Positions 35,794-45,328 of a stretch of 64,000 nt of DNA are shown here, in pieces. Below the pieces are notes generated by a model. That model ran no database searches. It was not told the DNA's origin and saw only the letters and a program-made list of their open reading frames with translations. The position numbers and the translations under genes were made by a program. The stretch comes from JBCCOW01 sp039025855 (GTDB lineage Bacteria; Planctomycetota; Phycisphaerae; Phycisphaerales; Phycisphaeraceae): positions 46,654-110,653 of the forward strand of contig JBCCNL010000007.1 in NCBI GenBank assembly GCA_039025855.1, written 5' to 3'. Positions within the stretch are counted from its first letter, which is position 1, and the number at the start of each line of letters is the position of its first letter.

Positions 35794-38700
35794 TCAGGAC
35801 CCCGGCTGGGTCGCCGGTGCTCGGCCCTCCAGCATGGACCGCAGCAGGTCCACCTGAGCACGCAGCCGGAGGTTCTCGCGCTCTAGCTCCATAACGCGTC
35901 GTCGCAGCGCCGAATCACCGCTCGGAGTTGGGGGCGTTGGACCAGCCGGCGCCGCCGCGGCCTGCCGGGCCTCCTCGAGCCCCCGGGCAACACCCTGCTC
36001 GACCAGCGCGCCGACGACCCGGTCCGTTGGCAGGTCCAGAAACACCGTGTGCTCAAACGTGGCCACCCGTTGGCGTGCGTCCCGCGCTTCCAGGGTCACT
36101 GTCACACTCGCGGGCAGCCCCTTGATCGGAGCCAGCTCGCGGGGCAAGCCTTGACGCATCGGCGCGAGCTGCTGTTGCAGCCGGCCCGTCCACGCCTGAC
36201 GCAGCTGATCCCGCGAGGGCGGCCCCGTCAGACGCAGCGCCGCGAGTTTGACCCGGTCGATGCCGAGCTGCCGACCGAGGCGTTCTTGGCCCTGCCGCAG
36301 CAGCGCATCGTGGTCCATCGTGACCACACCGGTCGACGCATCCAGCGACAGACCCGGGGCCGGGTGGAGCAGCCGGAGGCTGACCGGTTGTTCCCCGCCG
36401 TTGACCGCGTAACGGAGCGTGTTGTTCGCCGCCGAAGCGATGACCAGCGGCTGCTCACAGGTGATGTGCAGCGGCGGCTGGGCCGGGGCCACCACGTCCT
36501 GCACCCGGAGACGGAACACCGCCTCCTGATCAATCACCACCAGGTACGGTCCGACCCGCAACAGGCCGTCCCGCAACACCGGCGGGTATGAGCGCTGCGG
36601 GCTGAGCGATGCGGGGCGCAGCGGGATCTGGCGGACCACCCGGGCAGAGACCAAGTCATAAAGCTCCAGCCGAGTGGGCTCGGCCCGGCCCCGGCGGTGG
36701 TGGTGTTGATGCACCGAGTTGGTGACCGTGACCGCCAGCGGGTGGTCATGAAGGACAACCCCGAGGCTGCTTGAGGTGGTCCCGATGCGTTGAGTGCCGC
36801 CGGTGATGAGGCTGTCCCCGCTAAGGGTGACGCCCCAGGGCGATGCCGGGGTGTGCGGGGCCGGGCCGCGGAAGTTGGGGGTGCTGCGGCGCCCGGCGAG
36901 GTCGTTGAGGTGGGTCATGGCTCGGCCAAGGGCCAGGACCGGCCGGCCCTGCTGGTAAACGAAGCCATGCCAAGCGGTCTTGTCGCCGTGAACGACCGGG
37001 CGTTCCGGGCCCGGCGTGAACAAGCTGCGCTGCTGACGCGCTCTGCCTTGGGTGGCGTCGGGAGCGGGCTCATCGACCGGCTTGAGGTCGCTCGCCCGGA
37101 GCACCGTGGGAACGGCCTGACGATGCGCCGCCACCAGACGATCGCCCAGCGCAAAGAGGTCCGTCGCAACTTCGGGCAGGAAGACCTGAGCCTCGGGCTT
37201 GAGGGTCTGGAGGTTGTAAGCATCGAGCGACACGTGCTGCCCGGAGGCAACAAACAGCCGGTTGCCCACGATCGCGATCGCGATCGCGGCCTGCCGCTCG
37301 TTGAGCGTGGTCTGTGCGACGACGTTAAGCGACTGAAGATCGACCACCGCGAGTTGGAGCGTGTCGCCAGCGTTCCGCGTGTAACGCCGCGGCGTCCCGA
37401 GCAGCGCAAGCCAGCGCCCGTCCGCCGAGGCGGCGTGTCGCAAGACGTCCAAGCCGTGGCGGACCGAACGCAGCGCGACCCGAACCAGCAGCCTGTACTG
37501 CTCCGGCTCGGCGGTCGGCGATTGCACGCGGAGCCGGATCACGTGCTGATTGGTCTGATCCATGCCGGGGATCCAGTCGAGGCGGTTGCCGTTGAGGGCC
37601 AATCCGGTCGGCGGGTCGTCCAGGGTCACGCGGTGCCCCGCCGGGACCTGGAGCTTGAAGGACCAGGGCTCGCCCACCACCAGCGCGTTGGGCCCGTTGG
37701 CGAGGCTCAGGCCCGTCAGCGCCCGCCGGCGTAGCCCCAGGTCCGCGAGCCGGATAATCCGGAGCTGGTCATGGGTGCTGAACACCAACAGGCCGGCCGC
37801 CTCGTTGACGACCGCGGCGCTGATGTGGCTGACCGCGCGGAGCTTCGGCAGCAAGACGCCCGGCGGGGCTTTGGCGATCATCTGATAAGTCGCTTGCACC
37901 GCGCCGGACTGCTCATCGAGCACACTCAGGTCCTGCCGCCGGCCTAAAGCAAACACGACACCGGCCGACGGTGCCGCGGCGATGATCCGCTGGGAAAAAT
38001 GCGGCCCGGGGTGCTTCTGACCGTCTGCGTGGTACCGCGTGTTGTTGGCGATGAACGACTGTCCGAAGGGCCCGGGCACGTATGCCGTGACCGACATGTG
38101 TTCGCTCACCAACTGCTCGACCGACAGGCTCCCGTCGCTCGATCGCCAAACGCCCACCACCCGCATGCCCGTTGGCGAGACGCCAAACCGTCGGCTGTAA
38201 AGGTATCGGCCGTCCGCCGACGCGTGCAGATCGATCGCGTTGTCCCGGCTGTGCGAAAGCAGATCGATCCCAAGCGACCCATTGGCCCAATAGCTCGCCT
38301 CGACCTGCCGCTTGTCCACATCGACCAGGAGCAAGCCCGCACGCCGATCGCCCACCACCGCGGCCATCACCCACGGCACATCACTGCTGGAGGGCGCCGC
38401 CAGCGCACCCACCCGGCCGACCGTCTCTGGCAGCACAATCGGCGGCAGCGGCTTGCCCAACGCATCGAAGACCTGCAGCTCCCGCGAGTCCTTGAACGCC
38501 GCCACGAATCGCCCGCCACCGACCAACGGCTTGTAAACGACATCGACCGCCGCCCCGGCTTGGCGGGGAAGTGGCATCGCTTCCACCCGCCCACCCACAT
38601 CGGCCCACGCCTGGAGGCGTCCACCATCCCGCTGGCCGTTGACCATGAACAGCGTGCCCTTCTCGGACAACCCCAAGCGGATGTAGCCCCGCTCCATCGG

Positions 38701-38859
38701 GATCACGGTCGAGTCGACCTGACCCGCCAGTGCAGACCACGCCGACGGCACCGCCAAGCCAACCAACACGAACATGAAGACGACGCCCCGCAGAGCCCGC
38801 GGGCAACCCGCCGCACTGCAGAGACCGACCCGGGAAGAAGGAGCTTGTTGCATCGCCAC
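35794..38859 (-). CDS. Large exported beta-propeller-like protein with C-terminal coiled coil
   Basis: A 1021-residue protein with a signal peptide (VVFMFVLVGLAVPSAWSALA). The body has repeated strands of the kind AGLLLVDVDKRQVEASYW, NAIDLHASADGRYLYSRRFG, LQVFDALGKPLPPIVLP and LAVVDLQSLNVVAQTTLNE, which resemble blades of WD40/YVTN-type propellers. A putative Ig/cadherin-like Ala-Gly segment follows (RLDWIPGMDQTNQHVIRLRV and LRYAVNGGEQPVSLRLLHPA), and the C-terminus is a short heptad-rich helix (LRRRVMELERENLRLRAQVD). This looks like a periplasmic or surface structural protein. I recognise no specific family. Confidence 0.75.
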   Translation of the reverse strand: MAMQQAPSSRVGLCSAAGCPRALRGVVFMFVLVGLAVPSAWSALAGQVDSTVIPMERGYIRLGLSEKGTLFMVNGQRDGGRLQAWADVGGRVEAMPLPRQAGAAVDVVYKPLVGGGRFVAAFKDSRELQVFDALGKPLPPIVLPETVGRVGALAAPSSSDVPWVMAAVVGDRRAGLLLVDVDKRQVEASYWANGSLGIDLLSHSRDNAIDLHASADGRYLYSRRFGVSPTGMRVVGVWRSSDGSLSVEQLVSEHMSVTAYVPGPFGQSFIANNTRYHADGQKHPGPHFSQRIIAAAPSAGVVFALGRRQDLSVLDEQSGAVQATYQMIAKAPPGVLLPKLRAVSHISAAVVNEAAGLLVFSTHDQLRIIRLADLGLRRRALTGLSLANGPNALVVGEPWSFKLQVPAGHRVTLDDPPTGLALNGNRLDWIPGMDQTNQHVIRLRVQSPTAEPEQYRLLVRVALRSVRHGLDVLRHAASADGRWLALLGTPRRYTRNAGDTLQLAVVDLQSLNVVAQTTLNERQAAIAIAIVGNRLFVASGQHVSLDAYNLQTLKPEAQVFLPEVATDLFALGDRLVAAHRQAVPTVLRASDLKPVDEPAPDATQGRARQQRSLFTPGPERPVVHGDKTAWHGFVYQQGRPVLALGRAMTHLNDLAGRRSTPNFRGPAPHTPASPWGVTLSGDSLITGGTQRIGTTSSSLGVVLHDHPLAVTVTNSVHQHHHRRGRAEPTRLELYDLVSARVVRQIPLRPASLSPQRSYPPVLRDGLLRVGPYLVVIDQEAVFRLRVQDVVAPAQPPLHITCEQPLVIASAANNTLRYAVNGGEQPVSLRLLHPAPGLSLDASTGVVTMDHDALLRQGQERLGRQLGIDRVKLAALRLTGPPSRDQLRQAWTGRLQQQLAPMRQGLPRELAPIKGLPASVTVTLEARDARQRVATFEHTVFLDLPTDRVVGALVEQGVARGLEEARQAAAAPAGPTPPTPSGDSALRRRVMELERENLRLRAQVDLLRSMLEGRAPATQPGS

Positions 38860-38932
38860 AACCTACCCGGAACATGCCGCTGCCGGTGGGCAAACGTGAC
38901 GGATTCATGGGACGACACGCCGCCCGAACGTC

Positions 38933-39775
38933 TCAGCGTGCGGGGTTGGTGTAGCGGTCGTCGGTGCGGAGGCCTTCGCGGTAGCGGCCGTGCACGCCGG
39001 CCGTGGACTGGCGGACCGACCCGACCACCGCCAGGACCTCGGGGCAGCCGTCGTACTCGGCCTCAAGCGCGTCGAGCGCCGCGGCGGTTTCGCCGACGCC
39101 ACCCTCTTCCATATAGCGGTACAGCCGGCGGTAGGCGTCCTTGAGCTTCTCGCCCGTGCCCGGCGGGAGCTGCCGACGACGGACGCCGATCGTGTTGACC
39201 CCGCGCACCTTGGCAGGGTTGCCCTCAACCATCATGTACGGCGGCACATCGTGCACCACCCGCGTCATCCCCGCCACAAACGCCGCGGTCCCGATCGTCA
39301 CGAAGTGGTGCACCGCCGACGCCCCGCCGACCGCCGCGCCGTCCTCGATCAGCACGTGGCCCGCGAGCTGCACCGCGTTGGTGATCACGACGTGGTCCTT
39401 GATGATGCAGTCGTGGGCGATGTGGGCGTAGGCCATGATCAGGTTGTGCGACCCGATGACGGTCTGGCCCAGATCGTTGTCCGTGCCCTTGTGGATCGTG
39501 ACGTTCTCGCGGATCTCGTTGTGGTCGCCGACGATCGTCCGCGAGTCTTCACCCTCGTACTTCAGGTCCTGCGGGTCGGCACCGATGCAAGTGAACGGCC
39601 AGACCACATTGCCCTGCCCGATCACGGTGTTCCCCGTCACCGACACGTGCGACCGCAGCTCCGTCCCGGAATCGATCCGCACCCCGCCATCGATCGTGCA
39701 GTACGGCCCCACGTACACCCCGGAGGCCAGCTCGGCCTTGGGGTGGACGATCGCGGTGGGGTGGATGGTGGGCAT
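38933..39775 (-). CDS. lpxA: UDP-N-acetylglucosamine acyltransferase
   Basis: First acyl transfer of lipid A synthesis, from acyl-ACP to UDP-GlcNAc. The 280-residue protein is a left-handed beta-helix of hexapeptide repeats starting IHPTAIVHPKAELASGVYVG, with GADPQDLKYEG, REN-V-TIHKGT, IMAYAHIAHDC (catalytic His) and GLRRR-like VNTIGVRRRQLPPG, then a helical C-terminus. It is about 18 residues longer than the common form, with a C-terminal extension ending RYTNPAR. Last gene of the ompH-lpxD-lpxC/fabZ-lpxA cluster, 90 bp after lpxC/fabZ. Confidence 0.96.
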   Translation of the reverse strand: MPTIHPTAIVHPKAELASGVYVGPYCTIDGGVRIDSGTELRSHVSVTGNTVIGQGNVVWPFTCIGADPQDLKYEGEDSRTIVGDHNEIRENVTIHKGTDNDLGQTVIGSHNLIMAYAHIAHDCIIKDHVVITNAVQLAGHVLIEDGAAVGGASAVHHFVTIGTAAFVAGMTRVVHDVPPYMMVEGNPAKVRGVNTIGVRRRQLPPGTGEKLKDAYRRLYRYMEEGGVGETAAALDALEAEYDGCPEVLAVVGSVRQSTAGVHGRYREGLRTDDRYTNPAR

Positions 39776-39865
39776 GGAAAAGATTGCTTGATTGATCGAT
39801 TGCTTGATCGAGCGGCATTGATTTCTAAATCAGGGAATCAGGCAACCACTCAATCACCATTCGAT

Positions 39866-41227
39866 TCATTCCTGATCGTCATCGACCATCATGAAGCGGA
39901 CCTCGGCCTCCGCGGCGAGCTCTTCGCCGACATAGGCCCGGCAGCGCATCTGTGCGATCCGACGACGCACCTTCACGGCCTCGGCTTCGAGGAACAGCTG
40001 ATCGCCGGGCACGACGGGGCGACGCAGCTTCACACGGTCCAGCGACAGCAGCACCGGCAGCTTGCCGACCTGATCGAGGCTCTGACCGATCAGCAGCCCT
40101 GAGAGCTGGGCCATCGCCTCGACGATCAGCACGCCGGGCATGATCGGGGTCTGTGGGTAGTGGCCCTGGAAGAACGGCTCGTTGATCGAAACATTCTTCA
40201 CGCCCAGCGCCCGACGGTCGGCGTCGATCTCCAACACGCGATCGACCAGCAGCATTGGATAACGGTGCGGCATCATGCGGAAGATGCGGCGGATGTCGAG
40301 CTTCACCTCGGAGGTCGACAGGGCCTTGAACCGATTGGCGCGGTGCTGCCGGATGAGCTCACGGACCAACCGATGGTTCATCGGGTGGCCGGACTTGTAG
40401 GCGACGATCCGGCCGGCGACCGGGGCCCCAAGCAGGTATAGGTCGCCGATGAGGTCGAGCATCTTGTGGCGGACCGGCTCGTTGTCGAAGCGGTAGGTGT
40501 TGGAGCCGAGCGGCTTGCCATCGGTCCCGATGACCAGCGCGGTGTCGACGGTCAGGTGCGGGAACAGCCCGGCCTTCTGGGCGGCCTCGGCCTCGTGCTG
40601 CAGCGAGAACGTGCGGGACCCGGCAAGCTCCTGCCCGTAGCCGTCACTGGTCATGTCGAAGGTGTGGATCTGCCGGCCGATGGGCCCGTCGCCGTAGTCC
40701 AGTTCGTAAAGGAGCTGGGCGTCGTCGGCGTCGCTGGGGGTTGCGGCGACCAGGGCGTCTTCGTGGCGGATCATCACCGGCTCAGTGACCCGCAGCCGTT
40801 GACGCGTTGCCGTGCCCGCGGCCGTACCGGCCTCGCCGATCGCATCGAAGAACGGCTTCGCCGAGCCGTCCACCCCCGGCACCTCCGGCGCGTCGATCTC
40901 GATAATGAGGTTGTCGATCCGGTGTGCCGCCACCGCGGACAGCAGGTGCTCGACGGTATCCACGCCAGCCTCGCCGAGCTTCAACGCGGTCCGCCTCGGG
41001 CGTTTGACCACGTGATGGACCAGTGCCGGGATCGGGTCAGCGTCGGGCAGGTCGGTGCGCTTGAAGACAATGCCGTGGTTGTCCGGCGCGGGCAGGAAGC
41101 GGAGCGTGGCGTCGATGCCGTTGAACAGCCCCTTGCCCGAGACGGTGGCCTCCTCGGCGAGGGTGTGCTGGACCTCTTCGGTGGGCGGGTCGGCGGGCTT
41201 GAGCGTGGGGGATGAGGCGGTGGTCAT
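39866..41227 (-). CDS. lpxC-fabZ: Bifunctional LpxC/FabZ (UDP-acyl-GlcNAc deacetylase and 3-hydroxyacyl-ACP dehydratase)
   Basis: A natural fusion of two enzymes that draw on the same hydroxyacyl-ACP pool. Residues 1-300 are LpxC, the zinc deacetylase that commits to lipid A: VEHLLSAV (zinc His), FDNEPVRHKMLDLIGDLYLL (zinc His and Asp) and SGHPMNHRLVREL (general acid His). Residues 305-453 are FabZ: MMPHRYPMLLVDRV and FFQGHYPQTPIMPGVLIVEA (catalytic His and Glu). Total length is 453. Such fusions are known in Bacteroidetes and planctomycete-related genomes. The start overlaps the lpxD stop as ATGA, a sign of translational coupling. Confidence 0.96.
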   Translation of the reverse strand: MTTASSPTLKPADPPTEEVQHTLAEEATVSGKGLFNGIDATLRFLPAPDNHGIVFKRTDLPDADPIPALVHHVVKRPRRTALKLGEAGVDTVEHLLSAVAAHRIDNLIIEIDAPEVPGVDGSAKPFFDAIGEAGTAAGTATRQRLRVTEPVMIRHEDALVAATPSDADDAQLLYELDYGDGPIGRQIHTFDMTSDGYGQELAGSRTFSLQHEAEAAQKAGLFPHLTVDTALVIGTDGKPLGSNTYRFDNEPVRHKMLDLIGDLYLLGAPVAGRIVAYKSGHPMNHRLVRELIRQHRANRFKALSTSEVKLDIRRIFRMMPHRYPMLLVDRVLEIDADRRALGVKNVSINEPFFQGHYPQTPIMPGVLIVEAMAQLSGLLIGQSLDQVGKLPVLLSLDRVKLRRPVVPGDQLFLEAEAVKVRRRIAQMRCRAYVGEELAAEAEVRFMMVDDDQE

Positions 41228-42294
41228 GATCCGGCCTCCGCGGGTTTGGCGTGGTCGTGCATCAGCGGGCGGGCGGCCTTGAGCAGGTCGGGGAGCTTGC
41301 GGAGCGCAGCGTACTCCTTGAGCTTGGTCTTGCTGTGGCTCGCCGGCGTGCCGAACCAGGTCTCGCCATCGGGGATGTCGCTCATGAGCCCGGAGCCGCC
41401 GGCAAGCCGGACTTGTGAGCCGATCTTGAGGTGGTCCGCGATGTTCGTCGCCCCACCAATCACGGTCGCGTCGCCAATCGTGCAGGACCCGCCGACCGCG
41501 GTGCACGCCGCGATGACCACGTGGTTGCCCAGGACGCAGTTGTGCCCGATCTGGATGAGGTTGTCGAGCTTGCAGCCGTGGCCGAGGACGGTGGCGTCGA
41601 ACTTAGCGCGGTCGATGGTCGTGTTCGCACCGATCTCGCAGTCGTTGCCCAGGATGACGGTGCCGATCTGCGGGATCTTCACGAAGCGGAAGCGGCCATC
41701 GGCGTCTTCGCCGGGGCGGTAGCCGAAGCCGTCGGCCCCGATGACGACGCTGGGGTGCAGGGTGCAGCGGTCGCCGAGCGTGCAGCGGTCGCGGACCACC
41801 GCATGCGCCCAGAGGGTGCAACCCGCGCCAAGTCTGGCATGGTCATAGACGGTGGCATGGGCATGGAGCGTGCATCCGGGGCCGAGCACGGCGTGGGGGC
41901 CGACGACGCTGTAGGGCCCGAGGGTGCAGCCCTCGCCAAGCTCTGCCGTGGGATCGACAATCGCGGTGGGATGGATGCCCGGCTCGAGCGTGGGCGGCGG
42001 CGGGGCGTAGAGCTCGAGTACCGAGGCCATCGCCAGATCGGCGGACGCCACGGTGATGACCGCCTGCTGCCGATCGGGGTGGGCTTCGGCATCGATCCCT
42101 TCACTGACGAGCACCGCCCCGGCCGCGCAGGCCTGCCACGCGGGCAGCAGCTTGGCGTCGCCAAGGAACGTGAGCTGATCGGGCTGGGCCCGGTCGAGGT
42201 CGGCGAGCCCGTGCAGGGTCAGGTCATCGGGACCGGCGAGCTGGCCATCGACGTGCTGGGCGATCTGGGCGGTGGTGTAGGTCGGCAAGGGCAA
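41224..42294 (-). CDS. lpxD: UDP-3-O-(3-hydroxyacyl)glucosamine N-acyltransferase
   Basis: Third step of lipid A synthesis, N-acylating UDP-3-O-acylglucosamine. The 356-residue protein has the uridine-binding N-domain (LADLDRAQPDQLTFLGDAKL), a long left-handed beta-helix (GIHPTAIVDPTAELGEGCTL onward), the signature VIGADGFGYRPGEDADG, DCEIGANTTIDRAKFDATVLG and LIQIGHNCVLGNH with the catalytic His, and a C-terminal helix (KTKLKEYAALRKLPDLLK). Length is normal. Its final TGA overlaps the lpxC/fabZ start; ompH lies 61 bp upstream. Confidence 0.97.
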   Translation of the reverse strand: MPLPTYTTAQIAQHVDGQLAGPDDLTLHGLADLDRAQPDQLTFLGDAKLLPAWQACAAGAVLVSEGIDAEAHPDRQQAVITVASADLAMASVLELYAPPPPTLEPGIHPTAIVDPTAELGEGCTLGPYSVVGPHAVLGPGCTLHAHATVYDHARLGAGCTLWAHAVVRDRCTLGDRCTLHPSVVIGADGFGYRPGEDADGRFRFVKIPQIGTVILGNDCEIGANTTIDRAKFDATVLGHGCKLDNLIQIGHNCVLGNHVVIAACTAVGGSCTIGDATVIGGATNIADHLKIGSQVRLAGGSGLMSDIPDGETWFGTPASHSKTKLKEYAALRKLPDLLKAARPLMHDHAKPAEAGS

Positions 42295-42355
42295 GACGGG
42301 CGTCGGTCCGCGGGAGTCGTCCGCGCGCCGATCGGCCCGGAGGTGCGGTCCACGC

Positions 42356-43018
42356 TTACTGGGCGTTGAACTCGTTGTTCATCTGCAGAATGATCTGCTG
42401 GGTCAGGTCCACCGCCCCGTCGTGCCACAGCACCTTGCGGTTCTGGAACACCTGGGCCAGTTCTTTCGGACCGAGCTTCTCGAGGTTCGGCTCCGACGAC
42501 TTGTACATCAGCACGGCATAACCGTTCTGCGCGGCGATCCGCCCCGCAGACGCGATCACGTCCTGGTACACCTTGGCGAAGTGCAACGCGGTATCGCGGG
42601 TCAGCCGGGCCTGCTCGAATTTCAGCAGGGCCTCGAGCTGGATCGTCTGCAGCACGATGTTGTTCTCGATCTCACGGGCCTGGTCGGTGCCAGCCGCCGC
42701 GATCTTCAGACGGGCCTGAAGCTGCTCGATCTCCGCTTCCCGCTGCTGCTTCTCGGCCTGGATCTGGGCCTGCCGCGTGTTCAGCTCGGCCTGGAACGTG
42801 TCCTGAACCGCGAGCTTCCGGATCACCGCTTCGACATCGGCCACCGCCACCGTGTTTTGGCCCGCCTGGGCGTCGAGCCGTTGACCGGTCACCAGCACCA
42901 ATGCCAACGCGAGGGCGGCACACAGGCCAACGGTCACTTGCAACGGAGAGCCCGGCACACGGCGGGGCGTCGCGTGGGGCGTGGCGGCAGGGCGGTCATC
43001 GGATGAGGAAAGGTTCAC
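42356..43018 (-). CDS. OmpH/Skp family periplasmic chaperone
   Basis: Skp-like holdase for outer-membrane proteins. The 220-residue product starts at a GTG (43018) preceded by AGGAG, has a long n-region, the hydrophobic segment LQVTVGLCAALALALVLVTG as signal or anchor, and then the OmpH pattern VAVADVEAVIRKLAVQDTFQ, a long coiled coil (about 85-150, QAQIQAEKQQREAEIEQLQA) and a closing VDLTQQIILQMNNEF. It sits directly upstream of lpxD as in Proteobacteria, where bamA precedes it; here no bamA is adjacent. Confidence 0.88.
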   Translation of the reverse strand: MNLSSSDDRPAATPHATPRRVPGSPLQVTVGLCAALALALVLVTGQRLDAQAGQNTVAVADVEAVIRKLAVQDTFQAELNTRQAQIQAEKQQREAEIEQLQARLKIAAAGTDQAREIENNIVLQTIQLEALLKFEQARLTRDTALHFAKVYQDVIASAGRIAAQNGYAVLMYKSSEPNLEKLGPKELAQVFQNRKVLWHDGAVDLTQQIILQMNNEFNAQ

Positions 43019-43162
43019 AACAGGGCTCCTGGTTCGGGGCAGGGGAGTCGGGTGGCGTTCCGCCCGGCACACGGCCGGATGGCCTAACAAAGTAACAGAG
43101 CGGCCCGCCAATGGGGCAATCCAATCGCGACTCAACCCCGCTCACAGGCGGTCAGGCCCGAC

Positions 43163-43408
43163 TTACCCGCGGTCCGCCGCGATCTGGTCCGCATACCGCT
43201 CGCGGAACGCGTCCAGCGACGCCACGCCCTCGGGCAGCTCGGCCTCCTCCACCAGCAAGATCGGGATGCCGCCACGCACCGGGTACCGCAGCCCCGCCCC
43301 CGCCGGCCGCTCGGCGATCAGCACCTCACCCTCCTGCCGCAGCGGGCTGCGGGTCAGCGGGCAGACCAGGATGCGGAGCAGTTCGGGGTCGAGCGTGGGC
43401 TGAGACAT
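43163..43408 (-). CDS. Trm112/YcaR-like (UPF0434) small protein
   Basis: An 81-residue protein beginning LDPELLRILVCPLTRSPLRQ and continuing LRYPVRGGIPILLVEEAELP, which matches the short Trm112p/UPF0434 family (ILVCP...C-K-G-x-L, then AYPI-x-D-G-I-P-I/V-L). Only the first Cys of the family zinc motif remains. Family members can be activators of methyltransferases; the specific partner is unknown. Start 43408 is chosen by alignment with the family. It lies 25 bp after the PHP gene and is probably co-transcribed. Confidence 0.85.
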   Translation of the reverse strand: MSQPTLDPELLRILVCPLTRSPLRQEGEVLIAERPAGAGLRYPVRGGIPILLVEEAELPEGVASLDAFRERYADQIAADRG

Positions 43409-43433
43409 GCCCGGCAGGATACGGCAGATCCGC

Positions 43434-44330
43434 TCACCCCAACGCCTCCAACAGCCCCTCCCCCACCGCCGCCGGCACCCGGCTCTGCCCCAGCGCCACC
43501 GACTTCCGTGTCCCGTGGTAGTCGCTGCCCCCTGTCGGCAGCAGGTTGAACCGCTGCGCCAACGCCTCAAACCGACGCACATCGTCGGGCCGGTGGTCGC
43601 TGTGCCGGGTCTCGATCCCCCGCAGGCCCTGGTCCACCAGGACACTCACCGTGTGTTCCAGCTCGTCTTCAGCAAGCCGCAGCTGCACCGGGTGAGCCAG
43701 CACCGCCAGGCCGCCCGCCGCGTCGATCGCCTGGATCGCGTCGGCCGCCGAGAGCTGGTCCTTCCGGGCATATGCCGGGGCCCCCACACCGATGTACCGC
43801 CGAAACGCCTCGTGCACCGACCGGACATACCCCTTGTCCACCAGCACCTGCGCGATGTGCGGCCGACCCACCACCAGCCCTTCGCCCCCCGCCGCCGCGA
43901 TCACCTCGTCATAACTCACGTGCACCCCCAGCCCCGCGAGCTTCTCGAGAATCATCGGGTTCCGCTCATGCCGACTGTCCCGGAGCTGGTCACGCACCGC
44001 ACCGATGCCCGGGTCCTGCGGGTCGATGCCGTAGCCCAGCAGGTGCAGCGTGCCGTGCCGCATCACCCCGTTCTGCCCATCAGCCCCGTCGTCGGCCGAC
44101 CCCGCCAGCGCCGGGTCCACGACCGGGTCCGCCGACAGCTCGATCCCCGGGATAAAGCTCACCCGCAGCCGTTTCGCCGCCGCCGCACACGCCGCCAGCC
44201 CGTCCGGCGTGTCGTGATCGGTCAGCGCAAAGGCCGTCAGCCCCGCGTCCTTCACCAGCCGGGGCAGCGCCTCGGGCGGGTCCGTCCCGTCGGACGCGGT
44301 CGAATGCATGTGCAGGTCACAGAACGCCAT
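43434..44330 (-). CDS. PHP-domain metal-dependent phosphoesterase
   Basis: A 298-residue PHP protein of the TrpH/YciV (RNase AM) type, acting on 3',5'-phosphates or RNA 5' ends. Metal-binding motifs are clear: DLHMHSTASDGTDPP (HxH), FALTDHDTPDGL (DHD), FIPGIELSAD (Glu), LHLLGYGIDP, VVGRPHIAQVLV, LAVLAHPVQLRL (His) and TGGSDYHGTR (DxH). All expected ligands are present, so it is likely active. The ATG at 44330 starts directly at the first motif. Confidence 0.92.
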   Translation of the reverse strand: MAFCDLHMHSTASDGTDPPEALPRLVKDAGLTAFALTDHDTPDGLAACAAAAKRLRVSFIPGIELSADPVVDPALAGSADDGADGQNGVMRHGTLHLLGYGIDPQDPGIGAVRDQLRDSRHERNPMILEKLAGLGVHVSYDEVIAAAGGEGLVVGRPHIAQVLVDKGYVRSVHEAFRRYIGVGAPAYARKDQLSAADAIQAIDAAGGLAVLAHPVQLRLAEDELEHTVSVLVDQGLRGIETRHSDHRPDDVRRFEALAQRFNLLPTGGSDYHGTRKSVALGQSRVPAAVGEGLLEALG

Positions 44331-44512
44331 GGCCGGGATCGTATGGCATTCTCAATCCCAAATATCAGGCGATCGCAGGATGGACTCTGAGTGAGAACGG
44401 GTTATCATCTGGCGTTACTACCGTTCGTTGAACCTCGCACCCGCCGGCGATGGGCTACCCCTAGACGATCGGCCCTCGGTCGTCCCCGATCCGGCGTGTT
44501 TGAGCACCTGTC

Positions 44513-45289
44513 ATGCCATCCCCCGTCCATGACGCACCGCGCCGCAAAGCCTTCACACTCATCGAGCTGCTGGTGGTGGTCTCGGTCATTGCACTGCTCG
44601 TAGGGATTCTGCTGCCCGTCCTCGGCAGTGCTCAAGAGGCCGGCAGGACTTCCGTGTGCCTGAGCAACATGAGACAGATGGGCATCGCCGCCACGGCCTA
44701 CGCCTACGACAACAAGGACACGGTCCTGCCCAGCGTCGGCTTCTCGCACGGCGGTACCGACGAAGGCCTGAACGAGCAGGGCTCTTGGTTCTTCCAACTG
44801 CAAGACTACGCCCAAGGCGATACGACCCTAATGGCCCGATGCCCCAGCGATGACAGCCCATACTGGGATCAGCAGTTGGGCTCGGTCTTCCGGCGTGTCA
44901 GCTACGCCACCAACTATCTCATCACCGGCAAAGCGGGCAGATACCCCCTAACTCAGGGCTGGCACCGGCTCGACAAGTACGTTCGGCCCAGCAAGCTCGT
45001 CTGGGCCGTCGAACTCGTCGAGGAAAACAAGCCCGGCGGGTTCGCTGTTGCCGACCATGTCCACCCCGACGACTGGATCGCCCCGCTCACAACCCTCGAC
45101 GAAACAATCGCCGATCAGGTCGAGCTCGACCGGCACAACGACCGCTGCAACTACGTCTACGCCGACGGCCACGCCGCCACCCTACCACGTGCCGAGGTGT
45201 TCGATTACCCGGCCCCACCTTTTGGCGGTGCCAGCAGAGACCCCAACAACTGGACGCATAATCACTTCTACCCGGACATCGCAAAGTAG
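44513..45289 (+). CDS. Type II secretion/type IV pilin-like pseudopilin (DUF1559-like)
   Basis: A 258-residue protein with the prepilin peptidase site RRKAFTLIELLVVVSVIALL near residue 11-30: the segment before Glu is cleaved and N-methylated, and the hydrophobic helix follows. Next come RTSVCLSNMRQMGIAATAYA (the planctomycete pseudopilin signature) and, near the end, NDRCNYVYADGHAATLPRAE (H-x9-DG-type motif). Such pseudopilins occur in very large paralogous families in planctomycetes and have mostly unknown cargo roles. Next gene: a PEP-CTERM protein 39 bp downstream, likely co-transcribed. Confidence 0.9.
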   Translation: MPSPVHDAPRRKAFTLIELLVVVSVIALLVGILLPVLGSAQEAGRTSVCLSNMRQMGIAATAYAYDNKDTVLPSVGFSHGGTDEGLNEQGSWFFQLQDYAQGDTTLMARCPSDDSPYWDQQLGSVFRRVSYATNYLITGKAGRYPLTQGWHRLDKYVRPSKLVWAVELVEENKPGGFAVADHVHPDDWIAPLTTLDETIADQVELDRHNDRCNYVYADGHAATLPRAEVFDYPAPPFGGASRDPNNWTHNHFYPDIAK

Positions 45290-45328
45290 CGATAGCCCCC
45301 TGTTTTACCACCTCAACGGAGAAATACC

